From the NCBI RefSeq assembly GCF_019204025.1, contig NZ_JAGSPB010000001.1:868001-932000 (forward strand): 64,000 nt of DNA, written 5' to 3'. The stretch is from Erythrobacter ani. Its GTDB lineage: Bacteria; Pseudomonadota; Alphaproteobacteria; Sphingomonadales; Sphingomonadaceae. Of the stretch, positions 45,749-53,666 are shown piece after piece. The notes beneath the pieces are model-generated. The model worked only from the letters and a program-made list of their open reading frames with translations. It was not told where the DNA came from and did not search any database. How positions within the stretch are numbered: the first letter of the stretch is position 1; every line of letters starts with the position of its first letter. The position numbers and the translations under genes are program-made.

Positions 45749-47503
45749 TTATTGCGCAGCTTCGTCAGCCGGATCTTCTCCTTGCACACCCAGTCCTTTG
45801 GGCGCGGCCACATCGTTCTCGAATGCAAGTTCAGAAGTGCCTTGGTCGGTATCACCTGAAGGTTCCTGAGCCGCTGCTTGAACCAGCGTTCCGAGCGAAG
45901 AGCCGTCGAGGCCAAGCTCTTTCATCAAGCCATCCAATACCGGCGCCTGAGCGCGGTAGGCGAGCGCAGCCGATACGGCATCGCTGGCAAGATTGCCTGA
46001 GCCATTGCTGCCCCCTCCTCCAGCACCAGCGCCAGCACCATTGGATGCACGGCCATTGTTCGTAAGCCCGTCGACCTGCACGATCTTGATCGAATCGATC
46101 GCTTCCATCGGCTTCGCGCTTTCGCGGATGACCTCAGGCAGCACCTTCAGCAAGGCGAGCTTCGTCTGAAGGCTGATCTGGTCCATCGAGAGGATGTTGG
46201 CGGCTTCGTTGATCGCTTGCTGACCAGCGGCCTCGACTTCAAACCGCACACGCGCGGCTTCGGCACGAAGTTTTTCGGCCTCGGCTTCACCCTCGGCTTC
46301 GCGGCGGAGGGCCTCAGCACGATTGGATGCCGCATCGCGCTCAGCCTCCGCTTCGACCTTGACGCCGATCGCATCGCGCTCGGCCTGCTTGGCGGCTTCG
46401 ATCAGTTCGATCTTTTTCTGACGTTCTGCGATTTCGCTTTCACGGGAGGTAGCGACCTGTTCTTCGGCAGCGACCGCCTTCGCGCGTGCGGCGTCGGCTT
46501 CCGCCTTGGCCTGGCTTTCCTCGCGCGATTTGTTCTGAACGGCGATTTGCTGTTCCTGACGGGCGATTTCAAGTGCCCGCTGCTGGTCGATGCGGGCCTC
46601 CTCGACAAGACGATCGGCTTCGATCTGCTGTGCGTCGACCTGTTTCTTCGCCTCGATCTTCGCTGCGTCGGCCTCGCGCTGGCGCTCGGCCTGTTCGCGG
46701 GCGATTTCGGACATCTGAGAGGCGCGCCGCACTTCGACTTCGCGTTCCTGCTGGAGCCGCGCATATTCGGTGTCACGCCCGATCTCGAAGCTCTTCTGGT
46801 CGGCTTCGAGGTTTTTCGATTCCATCTGGACCCGGGTGTCCTGCTCGATATCGTTACGCAGCTTCTTACGCGCTTCGATCTGCTCGGTGAGCTTGGTCAG
46901 ACCCTCGGCATCGAATGCGTTGTTGGCGTTGAAATGTTCGATGCTGGTCTGGTCGAGCCCGGTCAGCGAGACCGATTCCAGTTCCAGCCCGTTCATCGCA
47001 AGGTCGTTCGAGGAGACCTGTTGCACCTTCTGCACGAAATCCGCGCGCTGTTCGTGCAGTTCGTTCATGCTCATGCCTGCCGCGACCGAGCGGAGCGCAT
47101 CGACGAATTTACCCTCGACAAGATCTTTCAGCATTTCCGGCTGCATCGTGCGCTGGCCGAGCGTTTGCGCTGCCATGGCAATTGCGCCAGCATCAGGGCG
47201 CACGCGAACGTAAAATTCCGCCTTCACGTCAATCCGCAGCCGATCGAGCGTAATCAACGCCTCGGCGTCGCGGCGAATGACTGCCAGCACCAGCGTGTTC
47301 ATGTTGACCGGCATCGTCTCGTGAAAGACCGGCAGCACCAGCGCGCCGCCATTCATCACGACTTTTTCCCCGCCCACACCGGTCCGCACAAAGGCGGTTT
47401 CCTTTGATGCACGTTTGTACAGGCTCGTGAGTACGACGAAGATTACCAGTACGACGATAAACGCCAGACCGATCCAGATTGCGACTTCGATTAAACTTTC
47501 CAT
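45749..47503 (-). CDS. flotillin-like SPFH protein
   Basis: 584 residues. A single N-terminal transmembrane helix (about residues 8-30) is followed by an SPFH domain (Ala-Leu-Val-Leu-Pro-Val-Phe-His-Glu-Thr-Met, about residues 50-200) and a long coiled coil (residues about 210-430) rich in Glu, Ala, Gln and Lys, typical of bacterial flotillins (YqiK/FloT-type). The C-terminal part contains a Gly/Asn/Ala/Ser low-complexity linker. It forms membrane scaffolds of unknown partner. A small OB-fold protein gene precedes it 74 bases upstream, the arrangement known from the YqiJ-YqiK pair. Confidence 0.9.
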   Translation of the reverse strand: MESLIEVAIWIGLAFIVVLVIFVVLTSLYKRASKETAFVRTGVGGEKVVMNGGALVLPVFHETMPVNMNTLVLAVIRRDAEALITLDRLRIDVKAEFYVRVRPDAGAIAMAAQTLGQRTMQPEMLKDLVEGKFVDALRSVAAGMSMNELHEQRADFVQKVQQVSSNDLAMNGLELESVSLTGLDQTSIEHFNANNAFDAEGLTKLTEQIEARKKLRNDIEQDTRVQMESKNLEADQKSFEIGRDTEYARLQQEREVEVRRASQMSEIAREQAERQREADAAKIEAKKQVDAQQIEADRLVEEARIDQQRALEIARQEQQIAVQNKSREESQAKAEADAARAKAVAAEEQVATSRESEIAERQKKIELIEAAKQAERDAIGVKVEAEAERDAASNRAEALRREAEGEAEAEKLRAEAARVRFEVEAAGQQAINEAANILSMDQISLQTKLALLKVLPEVIRESAKPMEAIDSIKIVQVDGLTNNGRASNGAGAGAGGGGSNGSGNLASDAVSAALAYRAQAPVLDGLMKELGLDGSSLGTLVQAAAQEPSGDTDQGTSELAFENDVAAPKGLGVQGEDPADEAAQ

Positions 47504-47577
47504 TTTCCCTCCCGTTGGTGTGAAGCGCGGTCCATCCGGCAGATGCGAGGAGCCGGTCGCGCGTGAAGATGCCAGCC

Positions 47578-48228
47578 CTAATCGAGACCCAGAAGCGGGT
47601 TTTCATATTGAACTGCGTAGAACGTTTCGCCCTCCCGGCGAACCAGAAGGACGGTTTCGCCTTCGGTCAGCTCGGCTCCGGGATCGTGCGGTTCGACCAT
47701 CACGAAATGCGGATGGCCGTGCATGTCGAGGACTTTCGACCGCGCCGGAGAACCGGGCCGAGCGGTGCCGACCTGGATCACCGCATCGCGCCGGACCAGG
47801 CTTCCCAAACCGACTGCGCTTGTTTCATCCGCTGGAAGAAACCGTTCGAGCGGACGCGCAACCATGCCATTGAGAGGAAATGCGGCCGCTCCCGCGCCTA
47901 TTGCGGCGAGCAACATCGGCAGCGGGCTGCCGGTGGCGGCAATCGTCATTTGCTGGATCGCAACACCAGTGCCGGCAAAAAGGAACAACAGCATGGCGAA
48001 CCAGATAAGGAACGGCACGCGGCCAATTCCGAACAGACTCAATGCGGTTGAGATGACGCCATTGGCATCAGCAGGGTTCAGTCCTTCTGCAGCATCAACG
48101 TTCATATCGGCATCAACATCGACACCGTCGAATAGGTCGCCCATACCAATGACCTGCGCGAGCGCGACGAAGATCAAAAGGATGATCGCAGCAGCAAAAG
48201 GCAAGTTGTGCGGTTCAAGCAATGTCAT
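47578..48228 (-). CDS. YqiJ-type OB-fold membrane protein
   Basis: 216 residues. Two or three transmembrane helices at the N-terminus (residues about 12-28, 62-88, 95-120) are followed by a C-terminal soluble domain, Val-Arg-Arg-Asp-Ala-Val-Ile-Gln-Val-Gly-Thr-Ala-Arg-Pro-Gly and Asp-Met-His-Gly-His-Pro-His-Phe-Val-Met-Val, an OB-fold pattern of the YqiJ/NfeD-like group. Such proteins are encoded beside flotillins and are presumed to interact with them at membrane scaffolds. The acidic loop Asp-Gly-Val-Asp-Val-Asp-Ala-Asp-Met-Asn-Val-Asp is notable. Precedes the flotillin gene on the same strand. Confidence 0.8.
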   Translation of the reverse strand: MTLLEPHNLPFAAAIILLIFVALAQVIGMGDLFDGVDVDADMNVDAAEGLNPADANGVISTALSLFGIGRVPFLIWFAMLLFLFAGTGVAIQQMTIAATGSPLPMLLAAIGAGAAAFPLNGMVARPLERFLPADETSAVGLGSLVRRDAVIQVGTARPGSPARSKVLDMHGHPHFVMVEPHDPGAELTEGETVLLVRREGETFYAVQYENPLLGLD

Positions 48229-48423
48229 CGGATTTTTGTCGCAACGACTGGCGCCGCAGAGACCGCTGCGTTCGATTTCATTCTTTTATCCATGACTGTA
48301 GAACTAGCACATATTTCTTGAAAATAACAGGAAAATCGCTTGCAGAGTTCGATAAATACGCAAGACAATCGATAATTGCACGATCACGCTTGAATTGTTC
48401 TCGATCGTCCCCACATGAAAAGC

Positions 48424-49719
48424 CTATGCAGATGTGATCCGCAGCGGCAGAGACTTCAATCCGCCAACGAAAGTGCTGGTGGCCCGCTTCGCCTCGCCAG
48501 CCGGTTCAACTGTCTCTATCCGATCAAGCAGCGCTTCGAAGAGAAGCCGCATTTCCATACGCGCGAGATGTAGGCCGAGGCATTGATGCGCCCCCGCTCC
48601 GAATGCGAGATGACGATTGGGCGAACGGGCCGCATCGAACCGCCGCGGATTTTCGAATTGTGCCGGATCATGGTTGGCCGCGACGTAATTGATCATCATC
48701 CAGTCGCCCGCTTTGATCTGTTGCCCGCCGATTTCGACATCGTCAGCCGCCGTGCGCATGAAATGCTGCACCGGCGATGTCCAGCGAATGGCCTCCTCGA
48801 CTATTCCGGGAAGCAGGGACCGATCCGCTTTCACACGAGCAAACTGTTCCGGATCGCTCGCGAGGGCCTGCATCGCCCCCGCAGTCGAAGCGCTAGTCGT
48901 GTCATGACCGGCGGTCGCCACGATGATGTAGTATCCGGCCATGTCGCGCGGAGGCAGCGGCTTGCCGTCGACTGTCGCATTCGCGATGACGCTCGCCACG
49001 TCGTCCGTCGGGTTCGCGCGGCGCTGCTCTGCCAGCGCGGCGAAGTAATCCTCGAAAGTCGTGACCGCGCCTGCCACCAGCTGGACGACCTGTTCGGGCG
49101 TCATATCGTCCATCCCCGTGCCCGAGAGATCGGCATCCTGTCCGCCGAACAGTTGCTGGGTTAGCATCTGCATGCGCGGCTCATCTTCGGGCGGAACTCC
49201 CAATATCTGCATGACCACGCGCAAAGGATAGGGGCCTGCAACCTCCTTCACGAAATCGAGCTCAGGCCCTCGCTCGATCATGCGGTCGGCGGTGCGATGA
49301 GCAAGCTCGCGAACCTCGCCTTCGATGCGGGCCAGGTTGCGCGGCATGAACCAGTCTTGCGTAAGTTTGCGATACTTTGGATGTATCGGTGCATCGAACA
49401 CGACAAGCGAATCCACGAGCATGTTCGACCCGGTGGCCGCGCGGCTGAATTCGATCGCTTTGTTGAAGCTGAATACGACTGGTTTGGGGTTGTTCAGGAA
49501 GGCCGCATTGTCCTTGGATATGCGCATCACATCATCATACCGCGTGATCAGCCAGAACGGTTCGAACAACCCTTCCTCTTCGGGCACGATCTTGGCGACA
49601 GGGCTGTCCTCGCGGATTTTGTCGAAAGTATCGAGGAGCGTGTCCCATTCCGCATAGGCATGCGGGTCAATCACGCGCTTTGCGATGGGGGTGGGCAGGA
49701 TGGCGGGATCGACCCCCAT
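48424..49719 (-). CDS. cytochrome P450
   Basis: 431 residues. The haem-thiolate Cys is near residue 380 in Phe-Gly-Ala-Gly-Ala-His-Gln-Cys-Leu-Gly; the I-helix reads Ala-Gly-His-Asp-Thr-Thr-Ser; the Glu-x-x-Arg motif is in Glu-Glu-Ala-Ile-Arg-Trp. No transmembrane anchor is seen, so this is a soluble class I bacterial P450 needing a ferredoxin and reductase that are not encoded here. Its start overlaps the acyl-CoA synthetase stop by one base, so both act in one pathway, probably oxidation and CoA activation of a lipid-like or terpenoid substrate. Family unknown. Confidence 0.94.
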   Translation of the reverse strand: MGVDPAILPTPIAKRVIDPHAYAEWDTLLDTFDKIREDSPVAKIVPEEEGLFEPFWLITRYDDVMRISKDNAAFLNNPKPVVFSFNKAIEFSRAATGSNMLVDSLVVFDAPIHPKYRKLTQDWFMPRNLARIEGEVRELAHRTADRMIERGPELDFVKEVAGPYPLRVVMQILGVPPEDEPRMQMLTQQLFGGQDADLSGTGMDDMTPEQVVQLVAGAVTTFEDYFAALAEQRRANPTDDVASVIANATVDGKPLPPRDMAGYYIIVATAGHDTTSASTAGAMQALASDPEQFARVKADRSLLPGIVEEAIRWTSPVQHFMRTAADDVEIGGQQIKAGDWMMINYVAANHDPAQFENPRRFDAARSPNRHLAFGAGAHQCLGLHLARMEMRLLFEALLDRIETVEPAGEAKRATSTFVGGLKSLPLRITSA

Positions 49720-51269
49720 CAGGCGCTCGCGCCTTCGCTGGCCTTGGCCTCGTATTCGTCGCGCAGCTCACGCTTATACAGCTTGCCATTCGCCTCTCGC
49801 GGGAGATCGGGGCGGAAGTCGAAGAGCTTGGGCATCTTGATCCTGGCGAGTTGCGGCGCAAGGAAGTCTCGCAGCTCGCTTTCGAAAGCATCGCCCGCCG
49901 CGTCCATGTCGACAGGCTGCACCACTGCCACGACTTTTTCGCCGAGATCGGGATCTGGCGCGCCAATCACTGCTGCGTCCATCACCTTGTCATGCGTGAC
50001 CAGCAGGTTCTCTATCTCCTGCGGGTAGATATTGACCCCGCCCGAGATAATCATGTGGCTCTTGCGGTCGGTCAGGAACAGGAAGCCATCCTCATCCAGA
50101 TGACCAATATCCCCGAGCGTCATCCAGCCGTTCGGATGCATGGCCTCACGCGTTTTTTCCGGGTCGTTGTGATATGTCGGAAGCAGTGCGTTCTCGAAAT
50201 AGATCAGCCCGTCCTGGCCGGCGGGCAGTTCCTCTCCTTCCGGGCCGCATACGTGCAGGGTGCCATAAATCGCCTTGCCGACGCTGCCGGGATGGGTGAG
50301 CCAGTCCTCGGACTTAACCATCGTCATGCCGATACTCTCGCTCCCGGCATAATATTCGTTCACGATCGGCCCCCACCATTCGATCATCCCGCGCTTGATC
50401 GGAACAGGGCAGGGAGCAGCGGCGTGAAGTGCGCGTTGATGGCTGCTTAGATCGTATCTTTCGCGAATTTCCGGATCGAGCTTCAGGAAACGTACGAAAT
50501 GGGTCGGCACCCACTGGCTATCGGTGACCTTGTAATCCTGAATCGCCTTCAGCGCGGCTTCCGGTTCGAATTTTTCCATCACGACCACGGTCGCGCCCAG
50601 GCGGTGCGCGGTCGATGCCCAGCCGATTGGCGCGGCATGGTAGAGCGGCGCCGGTGAAAGGTAGACCATCGAGCCATCGGCAGGCATGCCTGCACCCATG
50701 ATGGCGAGCCCCATGAGCGGGTTGGCTGCCTGAGGGTCAGGATCTTCGGGTGGGGCCGGGCGAATGCCTTTCGGTCTGCCGGTGGTACCGGAAGAATAGA
50801 GCATCACCATACCCGCGCTCTGATCCGCAATCGGATCGGTGCCGTTTGCGTTGAGGGCCGCAGTGAAGTCGCAGTCGTCGTCTGCATCCATGACCAGCAT
50901 GGGAAGGTCGGGACATTCCGCGCGAACACCGGGCAATACCTCGTCGAAAGCAGTCGATGTGATGAGGAACTTGGCCTCGCTGTCGCGCAGGATGTATGCG
51001 ATTTCGGGCGCGGTCAGGCGTGTGGAGATCGGCACAAGCATGGTGCCAGCACGCTGCGAGCCCCAGATTAGCGTAAAATACTCGATCCGATTCTCGAGCA
51101 GCACCGCGAACGCATCGCCGTTTCGGAGACCGCGCGCGCGGAGCAAATTGGCGAACCGGTTCGAACTGGCATCCATCTCGCCAAACGTTATCTGGTCGCC
51201 GCTACCCGCCATGATCACCGCCGGGTGGTCCGGGCGGGCCTCTGCGTGCGCAATCGGATGCAAGCTCAT
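49719..51269 (-). CDS. AMP-dependent acyl-CoA synthetase
   Basis: 516 residues of the ANL superfamily. The P-loop Tyr-Ser-Ser-Gly-Thr-Thr-Gly-Arg-Pro-Lys-Gly (about residues 160-170), Gly-Asp-Ile-Gly-His-Leu-Asp-Glu-Asp-Gly near residue 390 and the C-terminal Pro-Arg-Glu-Ala-Asn-Gly-Lys-Leu (about residue 490, with catalytic Lys) define the adenylation and thioesterification steps. It would activate a carboxylic acid to acyl-CoA using ATP. The start follows a GGAG site. It leads into the P450 gene with one-base overlap. The acid specificity is unknown. Confidence 0.92.
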   Translation of the reverse strand: MSLHPIAHAEARPDHPAVIMAGSGDQITFGEMDASSNRFANLLRARGLRNGDAFAVLLENRIEYFTLIWGSQRAGTMLVPISTRLTAPEIAYILRDSEAKFLITSTAFDEVLPGVRAECPDLPMLVMDADDDCDFTAALNANGTDPIADQSAGMVMLYSSGTTGRPKGIRPAPPEDPDPQAANPLMGLAIMGAGMPADGSMVYLSPAPLYHAAPIGWASTAHRLGATVVVMEKFEPEAALKAIQDYKVTDSQWVPTHFVRFLKLDPEIRERYDLSSHQRALHAAAPCPVPIKRGMIEWWGPIVNEYYAGSESIGMTMVKSEDWLTHPGSVGKAIYGTLHVCGPEGEELPAGQDGLIYFENALLPTYHNDPEKTREAMHPNGWMTLGDIGHLDEDGFLFLTDRKSHMIISGGVNIYPQEIENLLVTHDKVMDAAVIGAPDPDLGEKVVAVVQPVDMDAAGDAFESELRDFLAPQLARIKMPKLFDFRPDLPREANGKLYKRELRDEYEAKASEGASA

Positions 51270-51397
51270 ATCTATCTCCCAAGCGCGGGCCGATTGGGCC
51301 GGCGCAATTTTCTCTCATCAAGAAATCTAGCGGGAGGGCGGCGGCACTCAAGCGAAATCGCCGCCATGCGCTTTTCTGCCATCAATCGGCAGCGCAA

Positions 51398-51426
51398 TAA
51401 AAAAGGCGGCGGGAAAACCCGCCGCC
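51398..51426 (-). terminator. rho-independent terminator after M23 peptidase gene
   Basis: On the minus strand GGCGGCGGG-TTTT-CCCGCCGCC is followed by TTTTTTA. The stem is a perfect 9 bp. It is 62 bases after the M23 stop at 51488. A second weaker hairpin (51455-51472) precedes it without a U tract. Confidence 0.9.
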
Positions 51427-51487
51427 CATACTCGGACACCCTCTCCAATGTCCGACCCGCTTCCAGGCGGGTTATCAATATCGAGCG

Positions 51488-52186
51488 TTACTTGCCGCCC
51501 GCGCCGGTCAGCTCGCTCGAATTGGAGAGCGCCACCTGCGTTTCGGTCTCTACCATATAGGGAATCGGATTCACTGCAACCCCGTCAACACGGACTTCAT
51601 AATGAAGGTGCGGCCCGGTTGAGCGTCCGGTCGAGCCGACATAGCCGATCACATCGCCTTTGCGCACCGTGTCACCCGCAGCGACCGCGAGCTTGGACAT
51701 GTGCGCATAGCGGGTTTCAAGGTCCGCGCCGTGATCGATCGCGATATACAGCCCGTAGCTCGAAAACCAATCGGCGCGCTCGATGATGCCATCGGCGGTC
51801 GCGTAAATCGGCGTGCCGGTTGGCGCTGCCAGATCGATGCCCTTGTGCCGCGCACGCTTCCGCAGAACCGGATGGTTGCGCATACCATAGGCGCTGGTCA
51901 TTTTCGCACCAGCCAGCGGCATGCGCGAAGGGATGGCCACGACTGGCTGTTCGGCCGGGCCGCCAGGGCCCGCAGTGTCGAGCGCGGTCCAGCTCGCGAA
52001 CAGCTGGCGAAAACGCTGATCACCGGTCGTCAGGCTTTCCGTCTGCGCTTCGTCGATCGACTGAGTTACGTCCGCTGCGGCATTGGCAGAGGAGTTGGCC
52101 GCGGCCGGAGCGGCGGCGGCGAGAATCGCAGCGGCGCTCGAAACAACAACAGCTTTTGAAAGATAACGCTTGGAAAGCGTGAACAT
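51488..52186 (-). CDS. M23 family metallopeptidase (LytM type)
   Basis: 232 residues with a long signal sequence (Lys-Arg-Tyr-Leu-Ser-Lys followed by an Ala/Val-rich core ending Ala-Ala-Ala-Pro-Ala-Ala-Ala-Asn). The M23 domain has His in Arg-His-Lys-Gly-Ile-Asp-Leu-Ala, Asp in the same motif, and His-Leu-His-Tyr-Glu near residue 195, the zinc-binding set of endopeptidases that cut peptidoglycan cross-bridges. All ligands are present, so it may be catalytically active rather than a LytM activator. It is transcribed alone with a strong terminator. A hairpin GCGGC-TTAAT-GCCGC lies in its 5' leader (52203-52217). Confidence 0.9.
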   Translation of the reverse strand: MFTLSKRYLSKAVVVSSAAAILAAAAPAAANSSANAAADVTQSIDEAQTESLTTGDQRFRQLFASWTALDTAGPGGPAEQPVVAIPSRMPLAGAKMTSAYGMRNHPVLRKRARHKGIDLAAPTGTPIYATADGIIERADWFSSYGLYIAIDHGADLETRYAHMSKLAVAAGDTVRKGDVIGYVGSTGRSTGPHLHYEVRVDGVAVNPIPYMVETETQVALSNSSELTGAGGK

Positions 52187-52343
52187 ACTGACCCGTCCTT
52201 GTGCGGCTTAATGCCGCTATTTGAATGCGTTGTCGCAAAATTTTTGCAAGATCCGTGGAACCGTCCCGTGGCTCACAAGTTACAACACTGTGACTGCGCC
52301 CCAATGCGCCCTTCGTCTGGGAAGCAGTTATCGGGCTCAAAAG

Positions 52344-53135
52344 TTAAAGAGCAACTTCTTCGTAAAATTCGCGCGACAGACCGGCTGCAAGACGCGCTGA
52401 GTCGTTAAAAGGCGGCTTTAGCGCGCCTCGAAAATGTTCCCGGACCAGATCTTTCCACATCGAATCTGCTGGTTTCCCGGCCTTTTTGGCGCATTCAAGA
52501 AAATGCTTGGTCCCGAATCCGACATGGCGAATCTCGTCGTCAAGAATTCGTGAAAGAATTCTTGCGCCGGAATGATCGCCGGCCGCCGTTACCCTCTCAA
52601 GCGTTACGGGGGTAACATCGAGACCGCGGGCCTCAAGCACCATCGGAACCACGGCCAGGCGCGCGGCGACGTCGTGCCGGGTCGAATGCGCCGCCTCCCA
52701 CAAACCGCCATGCGCCGGCAGCGCCCCGTAATCGCTCCCTAGGCTGCGCAGCTTGCGCGCCAGAAGTGCGAAATGCATTGCCTCGTCCGCCGCAACATAC
52801 AGAAAATCCGAGACAAACTCCGTCCCCATAGCCTCACCGAACCGTCCGGCCATATCGAGTGCGAGATCGATCGCGACGAACTCTATGTGTGCAAGACTGT
52901 GCCACAAGGCGATCCGCGCCCGCTCCGAACCAAACTTCCCGCGCTTCGGCATATGGTTGGGCGCAAGCAGTTCCGGGCGTTCGGGCCGCGCCGGTTGATC
53001 CGGCATGTCGACGTCGAAGCGCCAGACCAGCTCGCCCTTGCGCCATCGCCGCGCGGTGCCGCGCGCAGCGAAGCATTTCGCGCGCGGATCGGCGGTCAGC
53101 AGTGCCGCGCGAATGGCAGTGGCTACGCTTTCCAT
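52344..53135 (-). CDS. DUF455 ferritin-like protein
   Basis: 263 residues from ATG 53135 (TTG one codon earlier). The DUF455 family is a diiron ferritin-like helical bundle: His-Ile-Glu-Phe-Val-Ala-Ile-Asp and Asp-Glu-Ala-Met-His-Phe are the two Glu/His ligand motifs in the first half, with Asp-Glu-Ile-Arg-His-Val-Gly-Phe-Gly in the second. No specific reaction is known for the family. It follows the bcp gene by a few bases on the same strand and ends about 160 bases before the M23 peptidase gene. Confidence 0.87.
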   Translation of the reverse strand: MESVATAIRAALLTADPRAKCFAARGTARRWRKGELVWRFDVDMPDQPARPERPELLAPNHMPKRGKFGSERARIALWHSLAHIEFVAIDLALDMAGRFGEAMGTEFVSDFLYVAADEAMHFALLARKLRSLGSDYGALPAHGGLWEAAHSTRHDVAARLAVVPMVLEARGLDVTPVTLERVTAAGDHSGARILSRILDDEIRHVGFGTKHFLECAKKAGKPADSMWKDLVREHFRGALKPPFNDSARLAAGLSREFYEEVAL

Positions 53136-53147
53136 CAACGATCGGGA

Positions 53148-53621
53148 CTAGAGAGCCTTGGCCGCTTCGAGCACTTCTTCAGCGTGCCCTTTGACCTTTA
53201 CCTTGTTCCAGACCTGAGCAATTTTTCCCTTGGTATCTACGAGATAAGTGGTCCGAACCATGCCCATATAGGTTTTCCCGTACATCTGCTTTTCTGTCCA
53301 GATACCGAGCGCGTCGGACAACCCACCCTTTTCCGCGTCGGTGGCGAGCGGCGTCTTCAAATCATGTTTGGCGATGAAGTTCTGGTGTTTTTTCGCGCTG
53401 TCCTTGCTCACACCGAGCAATTCGACGCCCGCTGCATCGAAGTCGCCTTTGAGCGCGGTGAAGTCCTTGGCTTCGGTCGTGCAACCGGGGGTATTGTCCT
53501 TGGGATAGAAGAACACGACCAGTTTCTTGCCCTTGAAATCGGATGGCTTGACGGTGCCGCCATCGGGCGTGTCCATTGCGATATCCGGCATCGCGTCACC
53601 GGCGGCGGGAAAATCAGTCAT
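53148..53621 (-). CDS. bcp: thioredoxin-dependent peroxiredoxin, Bcp type
   Basis: 157 residues. The peroxidatic Cys47 is in Asp-Asn-Thr-Pro-Gly-Cys-Thr-Thr-Glu. The usual resolving Cys five residues further is absent; I find only one cysteine in the protein, so it would be a 1-Cys variant needing an external thiol. It removes hydroperoxides. The gene lies between glnE (45 bases upstream) and DUF455, on the same strand, but functional linkage is not obvious. Confidence 0.9.
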   Translation of the reverse strand: MTDFPAAGDAMPDIAMDTPDGGTVKPSDFKGKKLVVFFYPKDNTPGCTTEAKDFTALKGDFDAAGVELLGVSKDSAKKHQNFIAKHDLKTPLATDAEKGGLSDALGIWTEKQMYGKTYMGMVRTTYLVDTKGKIAQVWNKVKVKGHAEEVLEAAKAL

Positions 53622-53666
53622 TGCTGCGCTCCATATTGAATTCGGGATATTCGATTCGAAAAGTGC

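Noticed and set aside
51455..51472. ACCCGC/GCGGGT hairpin as a second terminator behind the M23 gene.
   Set aside because: Short stem, no U tract, and a much stronger terminator follows at 51398-51426.
52203..52217. Hairpin in the M23 peptidase leader as a riboswitch.
   Set aside because: Only five base pairs; no aptamer-like features.
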